A stretch of 64,000 nt of DNA, taken from assembly GCA_037367405.1 (NCBI GenBank), contig JAZKJV010002325.1:248001-312000 (forward strand), written 5' to 3'. Positions 1 to 10,803 of this stretch are shown here, piece after piece. The position numbers and the translations under genes are program-made. Source of the stretch: Ottelia alismoides. Its lineage: Eukaryota; Streptophyta; Magnoliopsida; Alismatales; Hydrocharitaceae. The notes beneath the pieces are model-generated. The model saw only the letters and a list, made by a program, of their open reading frames with translations, searched no databases and was not told the DNA's origin. Within the stretch, counting starts at the first letter, position 1. Each line of letters opens with the position of its first letter.

Positions 1-454
1 CCCTCTTCTTGAGTCGGTTGTACTTGAACATAGAAGGGAATACCCCGCTCCTCGAGGAAATTGTTGCTAGACCGAGGCATTAGAGTTACCAGGTTGAGGG
101 AGGTTGTTTCTTTGTCATTTCTGAGGTGGGTAGCAACATATCACCTACACAGTACAAGGAAAGATTCATGGTCATTAGAGTTTGTGTATGTAGACATGTT
201 CTGATTTAGTTTATTGAGGACTCTTGACCATAGATTGGTGGAACTTAGAGTCTGTTATGTTTTAAGCTTAAGTCCAAATAAGGTTCCGACAAATTAATAA
301 TCCAAAGGTCTGACTGAGCTCCATATTTTAATATAATGAAGGAAAGTTTAATAATAAACCTTGATTTCCTCTCCTTGTCTTTTTCTTTTTCTTTTGCACT
401 TCTTTTTCAAATAAGTTTTTGCTAAGGGACTAGCAAAAGTAAATTATAGGGGGG
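1..454 (+). mobile_element. 3' UTR end of a truncated Ty3/gypsy element (Gy1)
   Basis: This stretch has no coding sequence. It aligns by eye with 51190-51674, the 3' UTR of GyC. Shared landmarks include GGGAATACCCCGCTCCTCGA near 38, the GAGCTCCA block near 318, a pyrimidine-rich TTTTTCTTTTTCTTTTGC run, and GGGACTAGCAAAAGTAAATT just before the LTR. It ends in a G-run (AAATTATAGGGGGG) that fits a polypurine tract directly in front of the LTR start TGATGAATCA. The element's coding part lies outside the window to the left. Confidence 0.75.
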
Positions 455-2986
455 TGATGAATCACCATTCATCACTCTTTATTCCTTTATTTTAGCTACA
501 AACCTTGGTAAAATACCATGTAAATATTTGTAAATACAATAATTTGTCAAAATTCATGCATTGTGTAAACTGTAATAATTAGCATGTTTTGTGTAAAAAT
601 AAAGGAATAAAGAAATAAAGAAAAAGAGGGAAGTATTTAGAATAAATATTGAGTGACTTGAACCCAAGGGACGGCTCAACATGGGCCTGACCGTAAAATA
701 AAATAAGTAGAGAGAGATAGGGTGACTCAACCTTGTACATATTCCCCCTTTTTTATGTATATATTACTATTTTCATCAAATAAAAATATTTAAGTGTCCC
801 TCATAATGTGTATATATTTATGAAAATAAAATAAAAATAAGGAAAATAAAAATAAAACAAAAACAAATTTTCTCTCTTCCCCTTGTATATACCATATATA
901 TATGTACCTATATACATGTATTTTACCCCAGTAAATACATAATAAAAATTAAATAAAATTTATGTTGAATCCCACATTTTATGTTGTAACTAAATAAAAT
1001 ATAAAATATGGATAATTGTACAAAAATAAATAATTAAATATAAAAATAAAAAATACATATGTACATATACCTGTATGTAATAATAATATAATGTATATAC
1101 AATATTTATTTTTCAAAAAAATAAATAAAAATCTGTAAAAAATACTTTGAAAAATAATAAACATATTTCATGTTGAAAATATTTCGAAATAAAATGATTT
1201 ACTATTTTAAAATGATTTTTTAAATAATTTTCTAGCGGAGTTTCCCATTGGTCCACGGGGGATTATTGACCCCCGATCAACTCTCCCCCAGGATCACATC
1301 TTCACGGATCTGTGTCTTCGACCTGATCTGCCTACCATTTCCTTAAACCCCGGGCCCCGATTATTCATGTTACATCCCTGATCCACGCCCGCAATTCTTC
1401 CTAGGGATCCGTGCACCACATTTGCTTGCCCGACTCCATGAGGTCCTGATCGCGCGCATAGGCCCGACGAAAGTCCCCAGCGACTTGTTCTTCGAGGACC
1501 TTCCTCCGCCGTTGGATAGAGGCCCAGCACCAGTTTAGATCGACATCGTTCGTGCTTGGGTAGCTTGCAGCCGTTTGATCGAGCTCAAGATCTCATCTAG
1601 AGCGTCGATCAACGAAGGGGCATCGTCAGTTCTCCACCGCCAGATCTTCCACGTGGCCTCCCTTCAGTCGTTGGATCTTAATAAAAGGGTAAATATCACC
1701 TAGGCCCTTTCTACTTTTTCATTTACTGTTGAGTCCTAGAAATATTTTACGTAGTTGTTTTTAATTTGGAACAATTGCACTTTGGACCTTGTAGTTTTAT
1801 TATTTGCATTTTAGTCCCTTCAGTTGTGGTGCACATGCTTCGTCACATGATATTTTGGGCTATTTGCATGTATGGGCTTGGGTTTTATTTGATGTTATGA
1901 ATTGATGTTTTAGTTGTGATATTTGCATTAATACCCCTGTGCGTATTGAATTCGAACATGTGCTGGATTTGATGGAAATTTTACATTGAACCCCCTAAAG
2001 TTTGCACACGTGTTACTTTTTAGCCCTTAGAACTTATTTTTCTTTCACTTAGGTCCCTATGTGATGTGGCTTTTGTTTTGATTGAATAAAATATCAAATA
2101 AACTCCAAATCTTGTGAAATTTCGAAACCTGTCTCCTGCCACTGTGTAAAAATTTCACTAATTTTTTGGGACATTTTATTTCTGTTTTTTATTTTTAAAA
2201 AAATTAAAAACACCCATTTTTGTCACTGTTTGAATTATAAAATCAACTAAAAATATGAAAACTCATCTAAAATGTACAAAAAAATTAGATACTGTTTGTT
2301 TTGTTGTTTACTTGCTCACTCCAATTTTATTTGAATTTAGATTTACAAAAAACCTTAAAAATCTCAAAACCCTAAAAATCTTATAAAAAATATTGAAAAT
2401 TCTATAAAATATAAAAAAATGCAATTTAGGTTTCTGTAGCTTAGTTTTTATTTATAGTTTTCGTAAAAATTGTCTCCCGATTTTTAGAGGCTAAATATAT
2501 ATTTTTAATTAGCCTTTCAAATCTAGCTGCACATTGATTCTGATTTTCAGCTTTTCCTATTTTTATAAAATCAACTAAAAATTACAAAATTATGAGAAAA
2601 TTACCAAAAACAGCTAAAAAATAAAAAAATACAAAAATAATTTTAGTTTAATTTTCTGGATTGTTTTTTAGTGTTTAATAAATTGTTGTTTGCGTGCTCT
2701 TTATCTTTTTCTCATATTTCCTTTATTATTAAAAACACAAAAAATTTAAAAATCTATAAAAAACCACCAAAAATATTTTATCTTTTTCATTTTCAGCTCC
2801 TTCGTAGGCTCTTTTGAGCCAACCCGTGCTCCTTGAGTTCAACCCTGGTCCCTATACCATGTTAAATAAATAACAAGACCGCTATTCGGCTTTTTGGCTG
2901 ATTATTCTTATTTGGTTGTCTGATTTTTCTTGTTGAGTCCGATCTGCGAGATCCGGGTCGCAACGACCCTTGATTAATTTTATTCT
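455..2986 (+). repeat. 3' LTR of gypsy element Gy1, first part
   Basis: It starts TGATGAATCACC, matching the LTR starts at 38074 and 51675 (TGATGAATCCCG), and follows the Gy1 polypurine tract. The body is AT-rich with a GC-richer middle (about 1230-1680), as in the other LTRs of this family. It is interrupted at 2986 by the copia element and resumes at 13205. It is shorter than the GyC LTRs (about 2.56 kb against 4.15 kb), so it belongs to a diverged subfamily. No convincing open reading frame was seen. Confidence 0.7.
2982..2986. repeat. Left target-site duplication of Cop1 (ATTCT)
   Basis: The five bases ATTCT precede the TGTTGGACAT terminus. The matching right copy at 13200-13204 is ATTCC, one substitution different. 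Five-base duplications are usual for plant copia integrase. Confidence 0.75.
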
Positions 2987-3684
2987 TGTTGGACATGTGA
3001 GCCCATGACGAGCCATTATGCAATAAATGTTATTGCGAATATCATTCCCTGATCTGAAATAAGGAATAAATAATTTGCATTATAGGTCCCTCCGTACAAT
3101 TAGGCTTATGTACCATGGCTGTCTTAATGATCAAACAGCTGTTGATTCAATAATTGAATCATAGAGGCTGGTGCTTGGATGAATATCTAAAGAGTTAGAT
3201 TGAGGACTCATCAAGCACCGTCAAATGATTGTTAAGATGTGATCTCCAGCCTGAGTAGGAGATGGCAATCCTTTCTCACATAGGCTGATATCTGACCGAC
3301 CTCTTGATGCAGGTCCTCTGCATAGGAATAGAGATTTGGAGGTGTCAGATTAGTTAGGTCAAAGAGTTGACTTAATGAGATCGAGATAACCTAAGTCCTT
3401 TGTTGAATGCTGTCACAGCATAGGCACGCATCCTCTGACCGGAGACAGATGTGTTACTATATGTCTGAGTGTGTACATTTGGCAGACCAATAGGTTGATG
3501 ACCTAACCAAGATCTATACACCGGCGCGCTGGTGTGCATGTAAGGGCATATGAGTAATACGATCTCTCAAAGGGATCATACAGGTTCACTACTGAACCGG
3601 AAGACATGAGCTCACTCATGAGATATTGGGAAGAATCAAATTCCGTGCACGGTCGTCTTGCTTTGGAAGCTTGACTGAATTTGT

Positions 3685-3766
3685 AGGTTTGATATATACT
3701 TTTGGAAAGTATATGATCAAGACCTAGGTATGATATATGCTTTTGGAAAGTATATGATCGATACCA
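3685..3766 (+). repeat. Tandem pair of 41-bp hairpin repeats in the Cop1 LTR
   Basis: Two copies at 3685 and 3726 each hold ATATACTTT-TGG-AAAGTATAT; the second copy has one change (ATATGCTTT). Each could fold into a 9-bp stem with a 3-nt loop. The pair recurs in the 3' LTR near 11503-11584. Confidence 0.7.
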
Positions 3767-4904
3767 AATCCCAATGATCAAATGAGAAACTTGGTGATCA
3801 AACCCTGAAGAAGACAGTGTAAAATAGATCTTAATCTTCGGGTTGACCATGGGTCTTCCAGTAGGCAGGATGTACAGGTATTGGGAATACCTGAGGGTGA
3901 TGTGATCATAAACGATTGTATATCCATGACGCTTCCATTCCGAGGGAGTGATGAAGCAGGTCTGGATTTTAGTGACTCCTTACAGTAGAGAAGCAATCTG
4001 ATCTTAGTCCAAGTGTTGGACATTGATCTGAATGAGATTCAGATTCAATGAGAAGATTGGATTTGCGGTCTTGATTTAATTAAGCATCCGTGGGAGGTTC
4101 GTACGATCTGGATTTGAGACGAGATCTCAACATCCAAGTCACTATACGTGGAACAATATAATCGCCCTGTCCTTATCTCCAAGTATCTGCAGAGAAAGCA
4201 CATTATTCTTGAAGGAGTTCAAGAATAATTCATTTGATGAATTCCATATCCAAGCAAGAAGAACTTGATGATTAAATGAGATTTAATTATCAAGCTTAAT
4301 ATAAATATGATTCATATTGTGAGAATGATTATCCAAGACAATTAAATGGGATTTAATTATCATGGATTAGAGAATATGGATAATACTATCCATGATATAT
4401 GTGTATTATAAATATGATTTATAATACATATATATTGAAGAGAGAAAATTTATGTAAATAGCATTTGTTAATTAATAGTGTGGATTGAATTCACATTAAT
4501 TAATTAATTGGAAATGTAATTTACAAAATAGTTTGGGATGTGAATGTGATTCACATATCTTCGATGGCATGATTGAAATATTCACAAATTAATTTGGAAT
4601 TAATTTGGTGGATATTATTGCAATAATAGTTATTGCAATTTAATTAAGAAATAATAAGATAAATAAAAAGGAGACAAAATAACCCCCTATAATTTAGGGT
4701 GGTTGGTTGACTCCCTTTTTGTTGTCACATTATCTCTTAATTTGTTAAATTAAATTATGTTGATAATGTTGCAACATATTTTAATTTAAATTAATGTTGT
4801 TGGTTTTAACCAACAACAATCATAGCCATTAATTTTACATGGACCAAGCCTGGCCGTTGGATCCATGTGTCCCATGGATTGAGATCCATTGGATCCTAAA
4901 CTAA

Positions 4905-4913
4905 TATATAAGG
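4905..4913 (+). promoter_or_regulatory. TATA-like box in the Cop1 5' LTR
   Basis: TATATAAGG lies about 480 bp before the LTR end and is followed by a GC-richer, CT-repeat-bearing leader, as expected at a U3/R boundary. The 3' LTR has TATAAAAGG at 12721. Promoter activity is inferred only. Confidence 0.45.
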
Positions 4914-5389
4914 AGGGCTAGGGTAGCCTTCCAAGGTACATCATCTAGAGTTGTAGAAGACTACTACTCTCTCTCTCTCTCTAATTCTCGTGTGGGCTCT
5001 CTTAATATCCAAGTGGCCGTCCACTTTGCATATTGAAGAGGAGAGCATCTTGCTTCGCCTTCGACGCTTGGATCTTCGTCAAGGATTGTGGGAAGGACGC
5101 GACTAATCATCGTGCCCGCAAGTGCGTTCTTCCTGGGTCGGACTTGAGACAGGAGGATCTCTACTTTGGGATCTCACGATCACAACCACGCTTCAAGAGG
5201 TATTCCTTATACTTGTGGTTAGATGAAACGATCCGAGAAGTGTTCTCGTGATCATGTGGTTTCATCTTTAGTTTTAAAAATTTTAATTTCCACTGCATCT
5301 AGCGACTAGTGCGACTAGTTGCTCCGATTGCATACGATGCGATCAACACGCTTCCATGATGCGCTTGAGGATTCACAATATCCTTCAAG

Positions 5390-5402
5390 TGGTATCAGAG
5401 CC
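5390..5402 (+). other. Primer binding site of Cop1 (initiator tRNA-Met)
   Basis: TGGTATCAGAGCC starts two bases after the 5' LTR end. It is the standard plant copia primer site, complementary to the 3' end of initiator tRNA-Met. Confidence 0.95.
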
Positions 5403-8115
5403 AGGTTGAATAAGGGTTTGGATATGATCCATAGACCTTAGACGATTTGGTTCTTGAAAGGGTTGCGAAATTTTTACTGCATTTCAATTTTTCGCACCTC
5501 TGTAAAATTGAATTTTTCGGCTCTGTTTAAAATGTTTAAACACGAAATTTTCAATTGGATTTTGTTACCCATTAAACAAAGAAACCATAGGACTTGAGTT
5601 TACTAAATTTGGACTTCATTTGCTCAAGATATGGTCTTTTGAATATGCCTATATTCACTGTTGCGGGAACTACGGATTTGAACGTGATTAACGAGATAAT
5701 TACGGTTTTAATCCGCCTTGAAATGCGTGAATTATCACTTAGGTTCTTTAATAAATCAAATAGGCAATCTTTGGAAACTGAGTTTGCATTTTTTGGATTT
5801 AAATTGATCAAGATAAGTTAATTTTAGTGATTGGGGGTCACTGCTGGAAATTAACAATTTTGATCTTGAACCTAGTGATATGTCATTCAATTATCATGAT
5901 GAAAATTAATTGTTAATTTTCTGAAATAATTAGTGATAAATATTTGTGAAATATTTAAAGAGATAATTATTTCATTGAATGACACTTGCCTAAACCACAA
6001 TGATGAGATATTAGATCTTGATCATTGGTTCATCAACAAACATTGCTTTCATGAAAACCATAGTTTATCCTACAATTGTTGTAGGACAACTTTTACATGA
6101 AAAACCCTTTTGCTTGAATAGGATTGGGGATTTGTCTAGCAAATCTCCTTATAATCAAAAATGTTTTGATTTATATTATATGGTATAATTTCGGTTGAAA
6201 AACCGATGAACATCTCAAAGTACATGATGGTCTATCTGGTATTATCCTTTCCCGAGGTGGATGTGGTGCCTAGTCGGAGAGCATTGGGGTAGCGGGTTGC
6301 AACGTATGTGGTCCGTCCCACTCTCCTCGGTACTGGCCATGACAGCGGGTAGGGACTGTATAATGCCGGAGACAGACAATGTATATTTTTCTAATTATTA
6401 AAATTTGAATAATACATACTTTGAGTATATACCTACTATTCAAGTAAAAGACATGTTTGTCGATTGATGTTTGGATTGATGATTAATTTAATGTGAATAA
6501 ATTAATTATATCCAATAAACACTCTATTATGAATAGATGTGTATTTCCCTTGGAAGAATTAATTATGTGAATATGATTCACGATAATTAATTATAAAATT
6601 TGAATATGAGGTGGAGGATCACATAAGTGACATCCATGGTCTCCCGTCAAGGCAAAGGATTCCGTCGCCAGTTGTTGTATATAGGAGACGCCTGTCCGAA
6701 GTGACAGATCCTGTATATGATTTAATTGGATCGGGTTCTTTGCTTCTCGAAAGAGTAAGGCCGTATACGTAGTGACCCCAATATCGGGTCCTCATATTAT
6801 TGGGGCGATATTGGATTGCGTATAGTGAGTATTAAGCCTGTTGATGGTTGTTTCAATTAATGACGGGTCAACATTGCCTTAGGGGTGGTGGGCCCGGGTG
6901 TCAAAGACCGAATTGGGAGATGCAAGTTGGAATTGCAAGGCGGAATGTGTTCCCGCTTCTTTTTATCCGAGTTGTAGGTTCTCATATTATTGGGATGCAA
7001 CAAAGATAAGGAAGGAGATCCCAGATCTTGCTAGAGATATAATGGTAAGAATATCTCTTACATTGAAAGTGATTAAGGGAATGAACTTTCAGTGTTGACA
7101 AGGCAAGACAACTTTGATATAAAATTCCTAAATCAAAGTAAAATATGTTTATAATATATATACACTTATGCAAATTTCTTATTTCAGATAATCCTTCATT
7201 AAACCCACTCAATATTATACTCAATAATAACCAGTAAAATATCTTGGATTGGACCCATGATCCAGATATTGTACTTGCTATTGGACACATAATGTATGTG
7301 GTTACAATATGCAAGTTTCCTCAACATAATGAGGTATGACAATTAAATAAGACAATAAGACATCACCTTAGGGTTTGTATGTCTCTATGTTCTTGATCTT
7401 TCATCGAGTGTACTTTAGAAGTGACATGTCGATGGTGATCATAATTGTCAAATAATCCTTATAAAATAAAAGAAGATACTTTGGCATATATTGTGCTCTA
7501 GACATTTAATCATGAATGACACGGTTCTCTGCATTATGCAGAATGGTAGCTCGAAAGAGATGATGCATTCAAAATGTTTGAATACCTACCTGAACCTAAG
7601 TCCCAAAGAGTTAAGATGTATGTAGATATGATGAGAGTCATCATTCTACTATCTATACTCAAGTCATTCATGAAGCTTCATGATATTCATATTGTATGAA
7701 TTTAATGAAGCATGTATAAATGTTGAAATGCTCTTACATTGAATTCTTTTTGAATTCAACATAAGAGATTCTTTGTCTTGAACAATGGTTGTTTATAGAT
7801 GAAGAGAGCGCAGTGGAAGCATGGGACGGACCCGAGTAAGAAGGAAAGTCAAAGAGTTGACCTACTTCTGTGACTTCCATATGACATCCAAAGAGTTGGA
7901 TGAATGCCAATACTGCAATATGTTGATGTGTTGATAGTATGACTATCAAGTCTGTCTAAAATCCTTAGTGAAGGACTCAGATAGAGCATCAGAATAATCT
8001 ACATAAATCATTGACTCAGACTTCCTTATTTCGTAAGATAAAGCCTGACAATTGTATCCCAATCTTCTAATGACAATTGCAATTGGTTGCATATACATAT
8101 TAGAAGATTAGAAAT
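5403..8115 (+). pseudogene. Cop1 leader and unrecognisable gag region
   Basis: Gag should lie here in a copia element, but I could not recognise a gag core or CCHC zinc knuckle. The longest open frames are short (75 codons at 5594-5821). The segment 6370-7110 is not gag-like and has a diverged antisense copy at 61920-62640. It contains GGGGTGGTGGGCCC near 6880 and the repeated phrase CTCATATTATTGGG (6792 and 6979). From about 7110 the sequence is AT-rich and closed in all frames. Possible explanations are advanced gag decay or replacement of gag by unrelated sequence. Confidence 0.5.
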
Positions 8116-8690
8116 TTGATCTTAAGGTTTAGTAGTCATCTACATGGATATTGCTGTAATTGTTGCAGCAATCTCTGTTGGATAGATGGACTTCATATTC
8201 TCAGTGGGAGAGCCCTTAGTCTTAGAGAATGTCTCTATGACCTAGATATTAGAATACCCCATTGTTTGTTTCTAAATGTTGGAAATAAACATGAATTCTA
8301 AGATAGAACTGTCATAAAGAGTTATGATGGAAATATTTCAGATAGTAATCTAACATCTAGTGGACTCTACAAAATTAGAAAATTAATGAATGGTTCATTA
8401 AGATTTCTAATACTGAAAATTAAACCTTGATAGATCAATAGGAGGATGAAAGATCATTCGACAATGATCTGGCAACAAGCCTTGGACATTTGTCTGTTGA
8501 TTTGATCAATAGACTAGTAAGATATGAAACTTTCGAATGTCTAAAATTTCAAATCTTACATACTTGTAAATATTGTATTCAAAGTAAAATATCCAATACG
8601 CCCTTCTCTGGGAATGGTGTCAGATGTCGAGGTATTCAAGATCTCATACATATTGATGTATGTAGATCTTCTATATCATAGTAAACATTA
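8116..8690 (+). pseudogene. Decayed copia protease-end / pre-integrase domain
   Basis: Around 8200-8370 the frame reads ALSLRECLYDLDIR, followed after a stop by SGLYKI, matching the copia segment after the protease (LxLxxVLYVPxIRKNL ... LY). At 8490-8679 the frame MSVDLINRLVRYE, CKYCIQSKISNTPF and DLIHIDVC matches the pre-integrase domain (GHISxxRINRLV, CxxCxxGKMTKxPF, LLxLIHTDVCGP) at the start of integrase. One Cys pair (CKYC) of the zinc-binding motif is present. The protease active site was not found. The product would be the central part of a Gag-Pol polyprotein, here non-functional. Confidence 0.8.
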
Positions 8691-9250
8691 TGGATATGTG
8701 ATATCTATTGATGATTATGTATGATATGAGATTTCTTCTCTTCACCTGAGAAACCTTTGAAATGTTCAAAGATTTCACAATTTTTGGTTTAGAACCAAAG
8801 TTTGGAGAAAGATGAAATGAATTTGATCTAACCTAGGTAGCTTGTACCTGCTAGATAAAATTCAAAGAATACCTTATGGAGATATGAATACCATTTCTAT
8901 CTCACTCCTCCTGACACACCTAAACTCAATGGAGTTATAGGGAGATACAATTGGATCATGTGTGACATGATTTGATCAATGATAAATTTTAGCATAATTA
9001 TCCCTTAGTTTCCAGGTATATATGTGTAGTAGAGACTACAATATATATCCTTAATAAGGTTCCATGCATGTAATCTGGAATCTAGCACTTGAGAGTGCTG
9101 CTTCATTAGGAAAATAAAGAATGGTATTGGATACCTGCTTTATGACCTTGAGATTCTTAAAAGATCTCATCCCTGAGAATGTAATTCTTGGAGGATGACT
9201 CTCTTGAGAATCAAGACAAAAATGAAGTGTGGGAACTCATTTGATCTTGA
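8690..9250 (+). pseudogene. Decayed copia integrase core
   Basis: HYGYVISIDDYV near 8690 resembles the start of the integrase catalytic core (YFxTFIDDYSRY). TPPDTPKLNGV near 8908-8940 matches the copia TPPGTPQLNGVxER block, but the catalytic Glu position is lost (NGVIGRYN). Stops and at least two frame changes separate the pieces. ALESAASLG near 9080 fits the later AxxTAAYLxNR block. The element could not make an active integrase. Confidence 0.72.
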
Positions 9251-9344
9251 GAAGATAATGAGGCTCCTGAAATCGGAAACTAAAAGGGACAATTAAAGAT
9301 GAAACATTAATACCTCTTCAAATGAGTTTGAAGATGTATTCCAT

Positions 9345-9990
9345 GTGTCAGTTAAGTCTGACAATGATCGGACTTCATGTGATGAATCTCCTGAAGATCA
9401 TGACATGGAAAGATGGATATTAGCAATAAAGTCTAAAGTAGACTTCATATACAAGTGTTGTATATGGACCCTCGAGGATCCACCTATAAGGTTAGACCCA
9501 TTAAGGTGTAAATGGATCTTCAAGAGAAGAGGAACCTGATGAGAAGGTAGAGACCTTCAAAGCTCGGTTCGTAGCCATGAGTTGCACACCGTAAGAGAAG
9601 ACATTGCTTGCAATGAGACTTGCTCTTTGGAAACCATGCTTGAAATCATCAGAATATTGCTAATCCTAGCTGCACAACTTGACTGTTGCATCTTCAAGAT
9701 GTAAGTCAAGATTGCATTCATCTAAGAATACCTCTCTGAGGATATTCACATGAAGTAGCCCCAGGGCTTCATGTTTGGGGAAAGTAAGGTGTGAAAGCTA
9801 AAGAACTCCATCTATGGACTCAAATAAGGTTCTTGTAGTTGGAACATAAGATTTGATGAAACTAAAAATGTTATGATTTCAAATAGAACCTTGATGTATC
9901 ATGTGAAGCTTAGTGGGAGTGCCATTGTGTTCATCGTGATAAACATAGATAATATCCTAATCATTTGGAATGATATAAGGATGATAATAA
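9345..9990 (+). pseudogene. Decayed copia reverse transcriptase
   Basis: The open stretch 9345-9539 ends DPPIRLDPLRCKWIFKRR, matching the start of the copia RT domain (W-LVDPPxGxKPIGCKWVFKxK). ETFKARFVAM near 9550 and a KM-VKIAFI stretch near 9690 (for MDVKTAFLNG) follow. PQGFMF near 9765 matches QPEGF and LKNSIYGLK near 9800 matches LxKSLYGLKQ. The catalytic YVDD block near 9928 reads INIDNILII, so both catalytic Asp positions are altered or displaced. Several stops interrupt the frame. Confidence 0.85.
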
Positions 9991-10788
9991 GTGTTTTATA
10001 TTCTGACTATTCCATACCTTGAGATATGATCTCAAGAATACCTCTTAGATCTTAGTTCTGAAGTTGTTCAGAAGCAAAGAAAAGAGGGTATTGGGACTGT
10101 CACATTTGTAGTACACCTTGGACGTATTCCATTCTTGGAAATTCCAAGAAAGGCTTCCTTCCCTTGAGATTTGGTACTGACCTATCTAAAGGGATAGCAC
10201 CTCAAAGAGTTGAGGAAGTGAATGCTAGAACTGCTTGCACCTCTGCATCAGTTACGAGAAGCTAAGTGTATGCTAAATGTGTATAAAAGCCAGATATCTG
10301 CCATTCAGTAGGAGTAGCAAAGTGTTGCTAATCCTACTATTGAGAGAAAACACTTGATTGCAGTAATAACGATATCTTCAAAGATGACAAGGCTTTAGAG
10401 ATGGTGATCTCTAAGTCTTATCTTCAAGAGCTTAAGACTTTATAGATAGAGATCTAAAAGATCTTAACTGTGGATACCTTCAGAGATAGTGATCTCCCGG
10501 AATAAGGGTATTCTAATAAGGATTATGGAAATACTGGTTATAATAGTTATTGAGAAATAGTGTCAAGGACACTATAACTGCTTTGACTAGATTGAGTATT
10601 GGTTGCATTAGATGCAACATTCGCATTGGATGCGAGCACGATTACCTAAGGATATGCAAGTGCCGTAAAAGGACTTGGCGTAGTCTCGCAGGAACAGAGT
10701 GACTGATCAGCTTACCTAGCTATTTCTAAATAGCTTATGATTGTCACATGAGTGTGGGTTTAAATGATTAGCCCATTAATGGCTCTTT
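9991..10788 (+). pseudogene. Decayed copia RT connection and RNase H region
   Basis: LPLRFGTDLSKGIAP near 10155-10200 resembles the copia motif LPFRHGxxLSKxxCP, and the text around 10210-10320 resembles the PYASAVGSLMYA...TRPDIAYAVG block, much damaged. Downstream, to the polypurine tract, I could follow only fragments of RNase H. Stops occur in all frames. Confidence 0.6.
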
Positions 10789-10803
10789 GGGCTAGTGGGA
10801 GAT
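10789..10803 (+). other. Polypurine tract of Cop1
   Basis: GGGCTAGTGGGAGAT lies directly before the 3' LTR start TGTTGG. AGTGGGAGATTGTTGG is the common form at plant copia 3' LTR boundaries. It primes plus-strand DNA synthesis. Confidence 0.85.

Larger units (their letters stand above)
2987..5387 (+). repeat. 5' LTR of Cop1
   Basis: It begins TGTTGGACATGTGAGCCC and ends CAATATCCTTCA. It is nearly collinear with 10804-13199. Features repeated in both LTRs are a 41-bp hairpin repeat near 3685, AT-rich palindromic stretches near 4290-4560, a TATA-like box near 4905 and a CT microsatellite near 4970. At 2.4 kb it is long for a copia LTR. Short open frames on either strand recur in both LTRs, but that only reflects the copying of one LTR into the other. 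Confidence 0.93.

Noticed and set aside
3503..3850. 115-codon antisense open frame present in both Cop1 LTRs (also 11319-11666)
   Set aside because: The two LTRs are copies of one another, so shared openness is not independent evidence. No domain or coding bias is seen, and the frame runs against the promoter direction.
5033..5251. 72-codon sense open frame near the end of both Cop1 LTRs (also 12845-13063)
   Set aside because: It lies in the transcribed leader just before the primer site. No homology is recognised, and preservation is explained by the recent LTR duplication.
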